Source of the DNA: Flavobacterium fluviatile | GTDB taxonomy: Bacteria; Bacteroidota; Bacteroidia; Flavobacteriales; Flavobacteriaceae | NCBI RefSeq assembly: GCF_010645065.1 | Contig: NZ_JAADZW010000010.1 | Coordinates: 1-64,000 of the forward strand | Direction: 5' to 3' | DNA length: 64,000 bases | Shown: one piece after another, positions 31,383 to 43,912 of the stretch | Numbering within the stretch: position 1 is the first letter of the stretch | Layout: the number at the start of each line of letters is the position of its first letter | Program-made: the position numbers and the translations under genes | Notes under the pieces: model-generated | Seen by the model: the letters and a program-made list of their open reading frames with translations, nothing else | Told to the model about the DNA's origin: nothing | The model's database searches: none

Positions 31383-33566
31383 ATGAGAAATCGATTTCCA
31401 AGTTTCAAAAAATTATTTGTTTTTGTAGTTTTATTTTCTTCCGTTACTTTGTTTGCTCAGGAAACTAAACCTGCCACATGGATTTGGTATCCGGGCGATT
31501 TCGAAATTTGGTTAAGCAATAAAATGCAGGTAAGACGAACTGAACGCGAAGCAGTTTTTCCCCCGCTTTGGCAATATTACAGTCCGTATGCTCTGGTAAC
31601 TTTTCAAACAGAAGTCGATATTCCAAAGCCAGACGAGGTAAAAATCTTCTCAGAAGGGCCTTTTCAATTACTTTTAGATGGTGTTCAGATTTACGGACAG
31701 CCAAAATCAATAACGATCCCTGCCGGGAAACACAAAATTTCTTTTAAAGTGTATAATCAGGAAGTGTTGCCGGCTATTTATATTGATGGTAAGTATGTGA
31801 AATCTGATGCATCCTGGAAAGTGACCAATGAAGATAAACTCTGGATTGATGAAAATGGAAAAGCACAGCAATCCGGTACGCCGTGGGTACCTGTTGGTTC
31901 GTGGAATTTTGATTCGCCAGAGCGTAAACCTTCCGAATTCAAACTAACAACCAAACCTTTGAGTTCCAAAAAAACTGAGAAAACAGCAACTGGTGAGTTG
32001 GTTGATTTTGGAAAAGAAACTTTTGGATATATCAAAATTCACGGTTTAAAAGGAAAAGGAAAACTAGCATTGTATTATGGTGAATCTCGTGAAGAAGCTT
32101 TAGATTCCGCCAGATGCGAAACTTTAGATCATTTATCTTTTGACGGAAAACAATCAGAAACTTATACGCACGATGGATCGAAAGCCTTCCGTTATGTTCA
32201 GGTGCAGGCAGATGCAGGGATAAAATATGATTCGATTTCGATGCTTTATGAATATCTGCCATTAGATTATCGTGGTGCATTCAAATCTTCGGACAAACAA
32301 TTGAATCAAATTTGGGATGTGTCGGCTTACACGATGCACTTAACGACTCGTGAATTTTTTATCGACGGAATAAAACGCGACCGCTGGGTTTGGTCAGGCG
32401 ACGCTTATCAAAGTTATTTAATGAATTATTATTTATTCTTTGATTCGGCTTCTGTTGAAAGAACGCTTTTAGCCCTTCGCGGAAAAGATCCCGTAACGGC
32501 TCACGTAAACATTATAATGGATTATTCGCTTTATTGGTTTGTAGGTGTTTACGATTACTATTTACACACAGGCGATACGAAATTCATCAAAACTTTTTAT
32601 CCCCGAATGAAATCACTTATGGATTTCTGTTTGGAAAGAAGAAACAAAAACGGATTCCTGGAACCATTAGAAGGTGATTGGGTTTTTATTGACTGGGCAA
32701 ACGGATTGCCAAAAACCGGTGAGGTTAGTTTTGAGCAGATGCTTTTGGCAAGAAGTTTAGAAGCTATGGCAGTCAGTGCTGAAATTGCAGGTAAAAATGA
32801 AGACCAAAAAGAATATAAAAAATTAGCGTCTGATTTAAAGACTAAATTATTCGATGTGTTTTGGGATAAAAAAGAAAACGTAATGAAACACCAGCGTATC
32901 GATGGTAAAATACAGGATATTGTAACCAGATACGCTAATATGTTTGGTATTTTCTTCAATTATTTTGACGAAGAACAAAAACAAAGTATAAAAAATAAGG
33001 TGCTGCTTAATAAAGACGTTTTACAAATCACTACACCCTACATGCGTTTTTACGAACTGGAGGCCTTGTGTGCTATAGGCGAACAAGATTATGTGCTGAA
33101 AGAAATGAAAGACTATTGGGGCGGAATGTTAAAAGAAGGCGCTACTTCTTTCTGGGAAGAATATAACCCAAATAAAAAAGGAAAGGAAAATTTAGAGATG
33201 TATGGGCGTCCTTATGGAAAAAGCCTTTGTCATGCCTGGGGTTCCAGCCCAATTTATTTGCTGGGAAAATATTATTTGGGTGTAAAACCAACTGCTCCGG
33301 GTTATGCTGAATACGAAATCAAACCGAATTTAGGAGGACAGCAATGGATGGAAGGAAAAGTGCCAACCCCAAACGGAGAAGTTTCTGTGTATTGCAGTAC
33401 CAAAGAAATTAAAGTAAAAGCTTCAGAAGGAGAAGGAAAATTAATTTTCGAAAGTGCAGGCAAACCAAAAGCCAGTTCTGGAACAATTAGTCAATTAGCA
33501 AAAAATAAATATCAGCTGATTGTAAAACCGAATGTAGAATATAAAGTGAGTTATAAGGCGATTTAA
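31383..33566 (+). CDS. Alpha-L-rhamnosidase, GH78
   Basis: This 727-residue protein is a glycoside hydrolase family 78 alpha-L-rhamnosidase, releasing L-rhamnose from rhamnogalacturonan or its side chains. It has a signal peptide (residues 1-25, ending LFAQ), N-terminal beta-sandwich domains (to about residue 290, including FGYIKIHGLKGKGKLALYYG), the (alpha/alpha)6 barrel with EFFIDGIKRDRWVWSGDAYQ near residue 325 and ATSFWEEYNP near 590, and a C-terminal beta domain. The acidic residues in these motifs are where the catalytic acid and base are expected. It opens the long plus-strand locus. An operator-like site shared with the deoxyhexose-acid operons lies directly upstream, which would couple release of the sugar to its catabolism. 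Confidence 0.92.
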   Translation: MRNRFPSFKKLFVFVVLFSSVTLFAQETKPATWIWYPGDFEIWLSNKMQVRRTEREAVFPPLWQYYSPYALVTFQTEVDIPKPDEVKIFSEGPFQLLLDGVQIYGQPKSITIPAGKHKISFKVYNQEVLPAIYIDGKYVKSDASWKVTNEDKLWIDENGKAQQSGTPWVPVGSWNFDSPERKPSEFKLTTKPLSSKKTEKTATGELVDFGKETFGYIKIHGLKGKGKLALYYGESREEALDSARCETLDHLSFDGKQSETYTHDGSKAFRYVQVQADAGIKYDSISMLYEYLPLDYRGAFKSSDKQLNQIWDVSAYTMHLTTREFFIDGIKRDRWVWSGDAYQSYLMNYYLFFDSASVERTLLALRGKDPVTAHVNIIMDYSLYWFVGVYDYYLHTGDTKFIKTFYPRMKSLMDFCLERRNKNGFLEPLEGDWVFIDWANGLPKTGEVSFEQMLLARSLEAMAVSAEIAGKNEDQKEYKKLASDLKTKLFDVFWDKKENVMKHQRIDGKIQDIVTRYANMFGIFFNYFDEEQKQSIKNKVLLNKDVLQITTPYMRFYELEALCAIGEQDYVLKEMKDYWGGMLKEGATSFWEEYNPNKKGKENLEMYGRPYGKSLCHAWGSSPIYLLGKYYLGVKPTAPGYAEYEIKPNLGGQQWMEGKVPTPNGEVSVYCSTKEIKVKASEGEGKLIFESAGKPKASSGTISQLAKNKYQLIVKPNVEYKVSYKAI

Positions 33567-33626
33567 AGTTCTTAGTGATTAGCACCTAGTGATTAGTAAT
33601 TAGTCCTTAGTTTGTAAACGTTTTGT

Positions 33627-33734
33627 TTGTCATTCCGACGGAGGAGGAATCTCCGCGACAATGTTCCGCAAAGATTGTTTTTAAATACTTTGTCGAGTTT
33701 CTTACGAAGATTCCTCCTTACGTCGGAATGACAA
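33627..33734. repeat. GTCATTCCG inverted-repeat element, copy 1
   Basis: TTGTCATTCCGACG and GGAGGAATC at the left (33627-33650) are mirrored at the right by GATTCCTCC and CGTCGGAATGACAA (33710-33734). A shorter relative lies at 36859-36925. From memory such elements are common in Bacteroidota genomes. Confidence 0.65.
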
Positions 33735-33774
33735 GATTGTAGAAATTCAGTTGCTCAAAAAAAATAAAAAACCA

Positions 33775-35451
33775 ATGTTTTCAAAAAGTAAAAAATACAA
33801 TTTCAAATTAAAAACTGCTTTCCTAATGCTGTTTGCTATATGCATTCAAGTCACAGCACAGAACGCATGGAAACCCTCTTCATTTGAAATCATAAAATCA
33901 AATTACAAGACTTTCAAAACCAGTCAGTACGCACACGTTTTTTCAGGGAGCAAACATAATATTGTTCGTTTAGCTCCGGAATTACAAGCATTGACAGGTG
34001 TCGAACTTCCTTTAGATAAATATAAAAACGGAACCAATGCTCCATTACAATTAAAGTTTAAAGAACCTGTAACTGTTTTGATTGGGGTTTTTCAGGATAA
34101 AAATGCAGATTATCGTCAGCTTGAAAATTTCAAAGATGCTAAATTGGTTTTAGAAAAGGGAGTTACGATTACAGGATTACCTCCAGTAAACGTTTATGCA
34201 CTTTCTTTTTCAAAAGGAAGTCAAACTATAAATCCACAAGGAAAAGGTTTGTTTGCGATTTTAGGAGTTGCAAAAGCTTCTGAAAATCTTAAATCAAGAG
34301 ATGCCAAATTACCAGATGGAAAACTTTGGAATCCAACATTTATCGTAGAAGGATTCTCCGATGAAAAACCGCTTTTCGAAATTATCGGAGGAGAAAACAA
34401 ACCCGTTATCGATGAAGGAATGTCCGGAACTGAAGGAATTCAGGGAGGTTTTGAAGGCGGACGTGTTGTAAAAGTTGGCGATAACTATCATATGTTTCCA
34501 ACAGAAAGAGCAGGAGAAAAAGGTGTTGATTACTATTATGATCGTGTAAAAACCAGAATCGGACATTGGATCAGTAAAGATGCGATTCATTGGAAACGTG
34601 AATCCACTATTTATCAGGCCAGTGGTGTTTACGCCGTAACAGAAGATGACAACCCAATGAACGATCGTCGTGCTGCTATCTGGTCATATATGCCGGTTTT
34701 TAATGAAAAAGCGAACAAATGGTATGGCTATTATTTGGCTTACACGGTTAGCAAAGAAATAGAACCCAATCATTCTTTTGGAAGAATTTGGCGTTGTGAG
34801 TCAACGGTAGAAGGAATCGACGGAATTGGAGGACCTTACAAAGATATGGGCATCATTATGGAACCGGGATTGGATTCTCAGCCGTGGGAAGGGCGTCAGG
34901 GTGTAGCTTCGTTTTTTCCGTATCAGGTGGGCGATAAATTCTTCGGATTTTACAGCGGTGCGTATCCGTTTAATTCCTGGGCAGATTATCCAAAAAAATC
35001 AGGAAAAGGATGGTTTGTAGCTTTAGCAGAATCTAAAAGTTTAGAAGGACCCTGGTTTCGAATGAATAAAGGTTTGGAACCCATTAAAACCATGCATCCG
35101 CTTTTTGTTGAAAATCCAATCGTGAGCCAATTACCAAACGGATTGTACATCGCAATTTTCGATGGAGGCCCGGATGGCTGGGGACATCATTTACCAAATA
35201 TGATGGCGTATTCATTATCAGCAGACGGTGTAAATTGGGCGGAAGCTCATTATTTGCCAATCGAAACAAAAGTTGATAAATGGTGGGATATTATGAGGAC
35301 TCCATTATGTCTAATCCCGGAAGGAAATGATGTTTACACCATTGTCTATAATGCAATCGATTTGAAGAGAAGATTTCACCCAACTGGAATGGTAAAAGTA
35401 AAATTGAACAAAGATGTGATGGAATCGAAGTTAAAAGAATTGAAGAAGTAA
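33775..35451 (+). CDS. Exported beta-propeller protein, GH43-like, family unassigned
   Basis: This 558-residue protein has a signal peptide (cleavage near CIQVTAQ) when read from the ATG at 33775; an in-frame TTG at 33751 overlaps spacer sequence and is less likely. Residues about 30-190 form a separate beta-rich N-terminal domain. The rest repeats a blade-like pattern with GGFEGGRVVKVGDNYHMFPT, HWISKDAIHWKRESTIY, NKWYGYYLAY, FFPYQVGDKFFGFYSGAY, HPLFVENPIVSQLPNGLYIA and NMMAYSLSADGVNWAE, as in five-bladed propeller glycosidases (GH43, GH117, GH130 and relatives). I cannot assign a GH family. Its place between GH78 and another propeller protein suggests a side-chain exoglycosidase. The reader should treat function as unknown. 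Confidence 0.7.
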   Translation: MFSKSKKYNFKLKTAFLMLFAICIQVTAQNAWKPSSFEIIKSNYKTFKTSQYAHVFSGSKHNIVRLAPELQALTGVELPLDKYKNGTNAPLQLKFKEPVTVLIGVFQDKNADYRQLENFKDAKLVLEKGVTITGLPPVNVYALSFSKGSQTINPQGKGLFAILGVAKASENLKSRDAKLPDGKLWNPTFIVEGFSDEKPLFEIIGGENKPVIDEGMSGTEGIQGGFEGGRVVKVGDNYHMFPTERAGEKGVDYYYDRVKTRIGHWISKDAIHWKRESTIYQASGVYAVTEDDNPMNDRRAAIWSYMPVFNEKANKWYGYYLAYTVSKEIEPNHSFGRIWRCESTVEGIDGIGGPYKDMGIIMEPGLDSQPWEGRQGVASFFPYQVGDKFFGFYSGAYPFNSWADYPKKSGKGWFVALAESKSLEGPWFRMNKGLEPIKTMHPLFVENPIVSQLPNGLYIAIFDGGPDGWGHHLPNMMAYSLSADGVNWAEAHYLPIETKVDKWWDIMRTPLCLIPEGNDVYTIVYNAIDLKRRFHPTGMVKVKLNKDVMESKLKELKK

Positions 35452-35546
35452 TTGAGCAAATAGAACGCAGATTAAACGGATTTACTTCGTAAAGACGCTG
35501 ATTTGCACAGATTTTATTTTAGTTAAAGAAATAAATTAAAGGTTCC

Positions 35547-35602
35547 CGCAGATTTTGCAGATCAAGCAGATAAAAAAATCAGCTAAATCAGCAAAATCTG
35601 CG
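35547..35602. repeat. CGCAGATTT inverted repeat
   Basis: CGCAGATTTTGC at 35547-35558 and GCAAAATCTGCG at 35591-35602 form perfect arms. Extra GCAGAT units lie on both sides. It ends 65 bases before the next gene and belongs to the same family as repeats at 40298, 45480 and 50468. Confidence 0.7.
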
Positions 35603-35667
35603 AGAGAAAAAAAGAAAATCCGTAATAATCCGCGTCATCTGCGTACCAAAAATATACACAAAGCAAA

Positions 35668-36792
35668 ATGAAAATGAAGTATCTAATCCTAACCATTTTA
35701 TCACTTGCCATAACCAGCTGTGCAACCAAATACAAGAAAAGAGAAATTACCGACAGCGAAATGCAGGAGATTTACGAAGAAATCAAAACGCCTTATAAAT
35801 ACGGTTTGGTGATGGTGCCAACAGACAATTCTTATAAAATGGACTGTCCCTCTGTATTTAGAAAAGACGGTAAATGGTACATGACCTATTTAATTTATGA
35901 TGGGAGAGGTTATGAAACCTGGTTAGCAGAAAGCGATAATTTGCTAGACTGGAAACATTTAGGGAAATTAATGTCTTTTTCTAAAGATGAAAAAGAATGG
36001 GATGTGAACCAAAAAGCGGGTTACATTGCTTTGCAGGATTACACTTGGGGCGGTTCGTATGAATGGAAAAAATACGATGACAAATACTGGATGAGTTATT
36101 TTGGTGGAAACACGACAGGTTACGAAGCCGGAGTCTTGTCCATCGGAATGGCTTATACCAAAGAATCTCCAACTAAAGCCCACGAATTTGAACGTTTGCC
36201 AAAACCGGTTTTAACTCCAAAAGATACCGATGTAAGTTTTTGGGACAACAGTACGATGTATAAAAACTCGATTATCGAAGACAAAGAACGCATTACAGGA
36301 AGCAAATTTATCATGTATTACAACGCCCGAGGCGATAGTCTGAACCCCGCAAAAGGTGCTGAACGCATCGGGATGGCCGTTTCTAATGATATGAAAACCT
36401 GGAAACGTTACGGTAAAAAAGCATTGTTGAACCATCACAGAGGAATCACAGGAGATGCTTATATTCAGCGAATTAATGATACTTGGGTAATGTTTTATTT
36501 TGGCGCTTTTTGGAGAGACTGGAATCAAGGTGCTTTCAACCGTTTTGCCGTTTCGAATGATTTAGTAAACTGGAAAGAGTGGAAAGGCGACAATTTAATT
36601 GAATCATCAGAACCTTACGATAATATGTTTGCGCACAAATCTTTTGTGGTAAAGCATGAAGGAATTGTATATCATTTTTATTGTGCCGTAAACAAAGCCG
36701 AGCAAAGAGGAATTGCCGTAGCGACTTCTAAAGATTTAGGAAAAAGCAAAGTAAATTTTGTTGCTCCACCGGAGAAAAAAGCGAAGAAGTAA
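35668..36792 (+). CDS. Beta-propeller lipoprotein, GH43/GH130-like
   Basis: This 374-residue protein has a lipoprotein signal with lipobox AITSC (Cys18). The mature part is a five-bladed propeller by its repeating pattern: KMDCPSVFRKDGKWYMTYLI, YETWLAESDNLLDWKHLGKL, YWMSYFGGNTTGYEAGVLSI, ERIGMAVSNDMKTWKRYGKK, NDTWVMFYFGAFWRDWNQGA and AFNRFAVSNDLVNWKEWKG. The DCPSVF start with its Asp at blade one is usual for propeller glycosidases. The lipid anchor places it on the outer membrane, as many Bacteroidota surface glycosidases. The family is not assigned and the linkage is unknown. It is related in fold, but not closely in sequence, to the previous protein. Confidence 0.7.
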   Translation: MKMKYLILTILSLAITSCATKYKKREITDSEMQEIYEEIKTPYKYGLVMVPTDNSYKMDCPSVFRKDGKWYMTYLIYDGRGYETWLAESDNLLDWKHLGKLMSFSKDEKEWDVNQKAGYIALQDYTWGGSYEWKKYDDKYWMSYFGGNTTGYEAGVLSIGMAYTKESPTKAHEFERLPKPVLTPKDTDVSFWDNSTMYKNSIIEDKERITGSKFIMYYNARGDSLNPAKGAERIGMAVSNDMKTWKRYGKKALLNHHRGITGDAYIQRINDTWVMFYFGAFWRDWNQGAFNRFAVSNDLVNWKEWKGDNLIESSEPYDNMFAHKSFVVKHEGIVYHFYCAVNKAEQRGIAVATSKDLGKSKVNFVAPPEKKAKK

Positions 36793-36798
36793 TTGGAT

Positions 36799-36831
36799 AG
36801 AGCTAACAGGTTTTTAAAATCTGTTAGCTCT
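36799..36831 (+). terminator. Hairpin after the beta-propeller lipoprotein gene
   Basis: GAGCTAACAG (36800-36809) pairs with CTGTTAGCTC (36821-36830). The T run is only two bases, so termination may be partial. Confidence 0.5.
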
Positions 36832-36858
36832 TGTACACATAAAAGAATAAAGACACAG

Positions 36859-40270
<3,412 letters not shown>

Positions 40271-40297
40271 TAATAGAATAAAAAAAAAATCTGCCGA

Positions 40298-40345
40298 ATC
40301 TGCTAAATCTGCGAGAGAGAATTTTTTCCCGCAGATTTAGCAGAT
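40298..40345. repeat. ATCTGCTAAATCTGCG inverted repeat
   Basis: Perfect 16-base arms, ATCTGCTAAATCTGCG at 40298-40313 and its inverse at 40330-40345, with a 16-base loop. It ends 24 bases before the GH106 start codon. Confidence 0.75.
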
Positions 40346-40369
40346 CAAGCAGATTAAAAATGAATAATA

Positions 40370-43300
40370 ATGTTTAAAAAAATAAACTTCTTTTTCATCA
40401 TACTTTTTGTGGGAATAATTTCCGCACAAGAAGTTAGTGTGAAAGAAAACTTTCAACCCACACTCGAATCCTCAAAATCCTGGGTGTATTGGTATTGGAT
40501 GAAATCGGCCTACTCCAAAGCGGGAATTACCGCCGATTTAGAAGCCATGAAGCAGGCAGGATTGGCAGGTGCTTATTTGATGACGATTAAAGGTCCGGCA
40601 GATCCGCCGTTGATTTCGCCACCCGTATTGCAATTGTCTCCCGAGTTTTGGGATATGATCAAATGGGCTTTTATCGAAGCCGATCGATTGGGATTAAAAC
40701 TGGCTTTTCACGCGGCCGATGGTTTTGCCGTGGCTGGAGGACCTTGGATTACGCCTGAAATGTCGATGCAAAAAGTGGTTTGGTCTTCCAAAGAAATAAT
40801 CGGAGGGAAAGCAGTTTCTTTACATTTACCTACTCCAGAGCATTATAAAGACTACTATAAAGACATTGCTACTTTTGCGATTCCGATTAAAGGTTTCGAA
40901 CAAAATTCGAATGTTTTATTGCCTAAAGTAACGACTTCCAATAACGAAGAAGCTTCTTTTTTAGCCGATTCTAAGAAAGATGGAAATCTTAAAATCAGTG
41001 AAAAAGGCTGGATTTTATATGAATTTAGTAAGCCTTTTTTATGCCGAACGATTACAGTTGAAACCAAAGGTTTGGATTTTCAGGCACAGCGAATGATTAT
41101 CGAAACCAGTAATGACGGAAAAAATTTCACTTTTCATCAGCGATTGCAACCACCGCGTCAAGGCTGGCAAAATACCGATTATGGAACCACTTTTAGTTTA
41201 AAACCGATTACAGCAAAATACTTCCGTTTTGTGTTGGATTTAAAAGGTACCGAACCTGGAGCAGAAGATTTGGATTTTGCCAAATGGAAACAATCGAGTT
41301 TAAAATTGAGCAAAATCACGCTTTCGAGTCTGGCTACGATTGGAAATTATGAAGGTAAATCTGGAGCTATTTGGCGTTTGAGTCCGTTTACAACTAAGGC
41401 TGAAATTCCCGATGCGGATGTAGCTTCCAAAAAGGCAATCGTCAATATTTCAAAATTTGTTGATGCCGACGGAAAATTAACTTGGAAAGCGCCTAAAGGA
41501 AACTGGAAAATACTGCGAATGGGGCATACTTCTACCGGACACGAAAACGCAACTGGCGGAGCCGGAAAAGGTTTGGAAGTGGATAAATTCAATCCCGAAC
41601 ACATACGTTTTCAACTCGATCATTGGTTTGGAGAAGCTGAAAGAACAGCGGGACCGGAGGTGGCTTCGAAAGTGTTGAAAATTTTACATTTAGACAGTTG
41701 GGAATGTGGAAGTCAGAATTGGTCGGATGTTTTTAGAAGTGAATTTCAAAAAAGAAGGAATTACGATATTGTTGATTATTTACCCGTAATGGCCGGAATT
41801 CCGATTGAAAATGTACAGTTTTCAGAAAACGTTTTGTACGATGTTCGGAAAACCATTTCCGAATTGGTTGCGGAGAATTTCTACGGAACGGTTGCCGATA
41901 TAGCCAAAAAAGCAAATGTAAAATTCAGTTCTGAAAATGTAGCGCCTACGATAATGAGTGATGCTTTGTTGCATTTTAAATATGTGGATTATCCGGGAGG
42001 AGAATATTGGCTAAAAAGTCCAACGCACGACAAACCTTTTGATATGGTTGATGCTATTTCTGGTGGTAATATTTACGGAAAAAATATCATACAGGCAGAG
42101 GCATTTACGGCTTTGCGAATGGATTGGGACGAACATCCGGGAAATTTAAAAACAGTTGCTGACCGCAATTATGCTTTGGGAATCAACCGTTTGTTTTACC
42201 ACGTTTTTGTGCATAATCCGTGGACGGACAGAAAACCGGGAATGACTTTAGATGATATCGGAACTTTTTTCCAAAGAGATCAAACCTGGTGGAAACCCGG
42301 AAGAGCATTTTTTGATTATTGCCAACGCGTACAATTGCAATTGCAAAAAGGAAATCCCGTGGTTGATTTGGCGGTTTTCATTGGTGAAGATTTGCCTTCG
42401 CGTTCGTTTGTTCCGGATAGATTAGTGCCTTTTATTCCGAATGTTTTTGGGGCAGCACGATTGGAAAGCGAGAAAATCCGTTTGGAAAATGAAGGACAGC
42501 CGAGCACAAATATGCCGAAAGAAGTCACTTATTCCAAAAATGTAACCGATTTATCGCAATGGATTAATCCGCTAAATGGCTACCAATATGATTCATTTAA
42601 TGCTGATGTTTTGTTGAATAAAGCCAAAATAGTAAACGGAAAAGTCACTTTTGAAAACGGAATTCAGTACGGTGCTTTGTTGTTTCCGGGCGTTCATAAA
42701 TTAGCACCAAACAAAGTGATGACTTTGGCAACAGCCGAAAAAATACTGGAATTGATTCAGAACGGTGCAACGGTTTTGGTGGGTGAAAAACCCGAAATAA
42801 TGCTTGGTAATAAATCAGGAGAATTGAAGGCAAAATGGCAAAAAGTTATTGATGCAATTTGGATTACTTCAAACGAATCAAAATGGAAAATTGGTCAAGG
42901 AACGGTTATAAAATTACCGTATTTAGGAAATGATTTTACCGAAATTGGAATCCAGCCTGATGTGCTTTTTCCGGATTTGAGCAGAAAAGAAGTAGAGACT
43001 TTTGCGTGGACACACCGAAAATCAGAAACCGAAGATTTGTATTTTATTTCGAATCAAAAAGAAGAAAACCGAACGGTGAAAATTTCGTTTAGAATCACAA
43101 ATAAAATGCCTTTTTGGTACAATCCCGTGACGGATGAAAGCACCGTTTTAACGGATTTTGTAATCGAAAAGGGAAGAACTGTAATTCCGATTCAGTTAGA
43201 TGCTAACGAATCCGGTTTTGTGATTTTTAAAGAAGATATAAATTCGAAAATAGGGCAAAAAACTAAAAATTGGAACGAATTTGAAATCGTTCAAACTTTA

Positions 43301-43765
43301 GATGAAAACTGGAATTTGCAATTTGACGAAACTTTCAAAGGTCCGAAAGAAATTCAGAAAATCACAAAATTATTCGATTGGTCAACTTCAGAAAATGAAG
43401 CTATCAAGTATTATTCGGGAACTGCGGTTTACACGTCAGCATTCAAATGGAAAGGGAAAAAAGGCGAAAGAGTTTGGATTGATTTAGGAGAAATTGCCAA
43501 CATCGCCGAAGTTAAAATTAATGGTATAGATTGTGGTACGATTTGGACATTTCCGTATCAAACACAAATAACATCTGCTTTAAAAAAAGGAAATAATACC
43601 ATCGAAATTAAAGTGACAAACACCTGGGCAAATCGTTTGATGGGCGACCAAAAATTACCCGAAAAAGAGCGACTTACCTGGACTTTGGCGCGCTATCGAT
43701 TGGAGGGAAAACCCTTGTTGAAAGCAGGATTGTTAGGGCCAGTTACAATTTTGAAAGAGAAATAA
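40370..43765 (+). CDS. Alpha-L-rhamnosidase, GH106
   Basis: This 1131-residue protein matches the GH106 alpha-L-rhamnosidase family, known for acting on rhamnogalacturonan. A signal peptide ends at about residue 18 (GIISAQE). The N-terminal catalytic barrel starts with SWVYWYWMKSAYSKAGITAD and LEAMKQAGLAGAYLMTI and continues with FHAADGFAVAGGPWITPE. Later regions include the LHLDSWECGSQNWSDVFRSE segment, in which an acidic residue is expected in the active site, and SFVPDRLVPFIPN. The C-terminal galactose-binding-like domain has VWIDLGEIANIAEVKINGID. Together with the GH78 enzyme it gives the locus two unrelated rhamnosidase families. Confidence 0.9.
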   Translation: MFKKINFFFIILFVGIISAQEVSVKENFQPTLESSKSWVYWYWMKSAYSKAGITADLEAMKQAGLAGAYLMTIKGPADPPLISPPVLQLSPEFWDMIKWAFIEADRLGLKLAFHAADGFAVAGGPWITPEMSMQKVVWSSKEIIGGKAVSLHLPTPEHYKDYYKDIATFAIPIKGFEQNSNVLLPKVTTSNNEEASFLADSKKDGNLKISEKGWILYEFSKPFLCRTITVETKGLDFQAQRMIIETSNDGKNFTFHQRLQPPRQGWQNTDYGTTFSLKPITAKYFRFVLDLKGTEPGAEDLDFAKWKQSSLKLSKITLSSLATIGNYEGKSGAIWRLSPFTTKAEIPDADVASKKAIVNISKFVDADGKLTWKAPKGNWKILRMGHTSTGHENATGGAGKGLEVDKFNPEHIRFQLDHWFGEAERTAGPEVASKVLKILHLDSWECGSQNWSDVFRSEFQKRRNYDIVDYLPVMAGIPIENVQFSENVLYDVRKTISELVAENFYGTVADIAKKANVKFSSENVAPTIMSDALLHFKYVDYPGGEYWLKSPTHDKPFDMVDAISGGNIYGKNIIQAEAFTALRMDWDEHPGNLKTVADRNYALGINRLFYHVFVHNPWTDRKPGMTLDDIGTFFQRDQTWWKPGRAFFDYCQRVQLQLQKGNPVVDLAVFIGEDLPSRSFVPDRLVPFIPNVFGAARLESEKIRLENEGQPSTNMPKEVTYSKNVTDLSQWINPLNGYQYDSFNADVLLNKAKIVNGKVTFENGIQYGALLFPGVHKLAPNKVMTLATAEKILELIQNGATVLVGEKPEIMLGNKSGELKAKWQKVIDAIWITSNESKWKIGQGTVIKLPYLGNDFTEIGIQPDVLFPDLSRKEVETFAWTHRKSETEDLYFISNQKEENRTVKISFRITNKMPFWYNPVTDESTVLTDFVIEKGRTVIPIQLDANESGFVIFKEDINSKIGQKTKNWNEFEIVQTLDENWNLQFDETFKGPKEIQKITKLFDWSTSENEAIKYYSGTAVYTSAFKWKGKKGERVWIDLGEIANIAEVKINGIDCGTIWTFPYQTQITSALKKGNNTIEIKVTNTWANRLMGDQKLPEKERLTWTLARYRLEGKPLLKAGLLGPVTILKEK

Positions 43766-43779
43766 ATAAAATGAATAGC

Positions 43780-43898
43780 GTCCAACTTTAGCTGGATGAA
43801 AATTAAGGAATAGAGATGAGGCTTTAGCCAAATGGTTAGTTTTTTTGGCTAAAGCCCAAGATCAAGGAAAATTTTATAATCTCCAGCTGAAGCTGGAG
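43780..43898. repeat. Nested inverted repeats CCAGC/GGCTTTAGCC
   Basis: The outer unit TCCAACTTTAGCTGGA (43781-43796) is related to the outer right unit CTCCAGCTGAAGCTGGAG (43881-43898), itself a palindrome. The inner arms GGCTTTAGCC (43820-43829) and GGCTAAAGCC (43847-43856) pair exactly. It lies between the GH106 and esterase genes, ending 14 bases before the esterase start. Confidence 0.65.
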
Positions 43899-43912
43899 GC
43901 AATTGAAAAATA

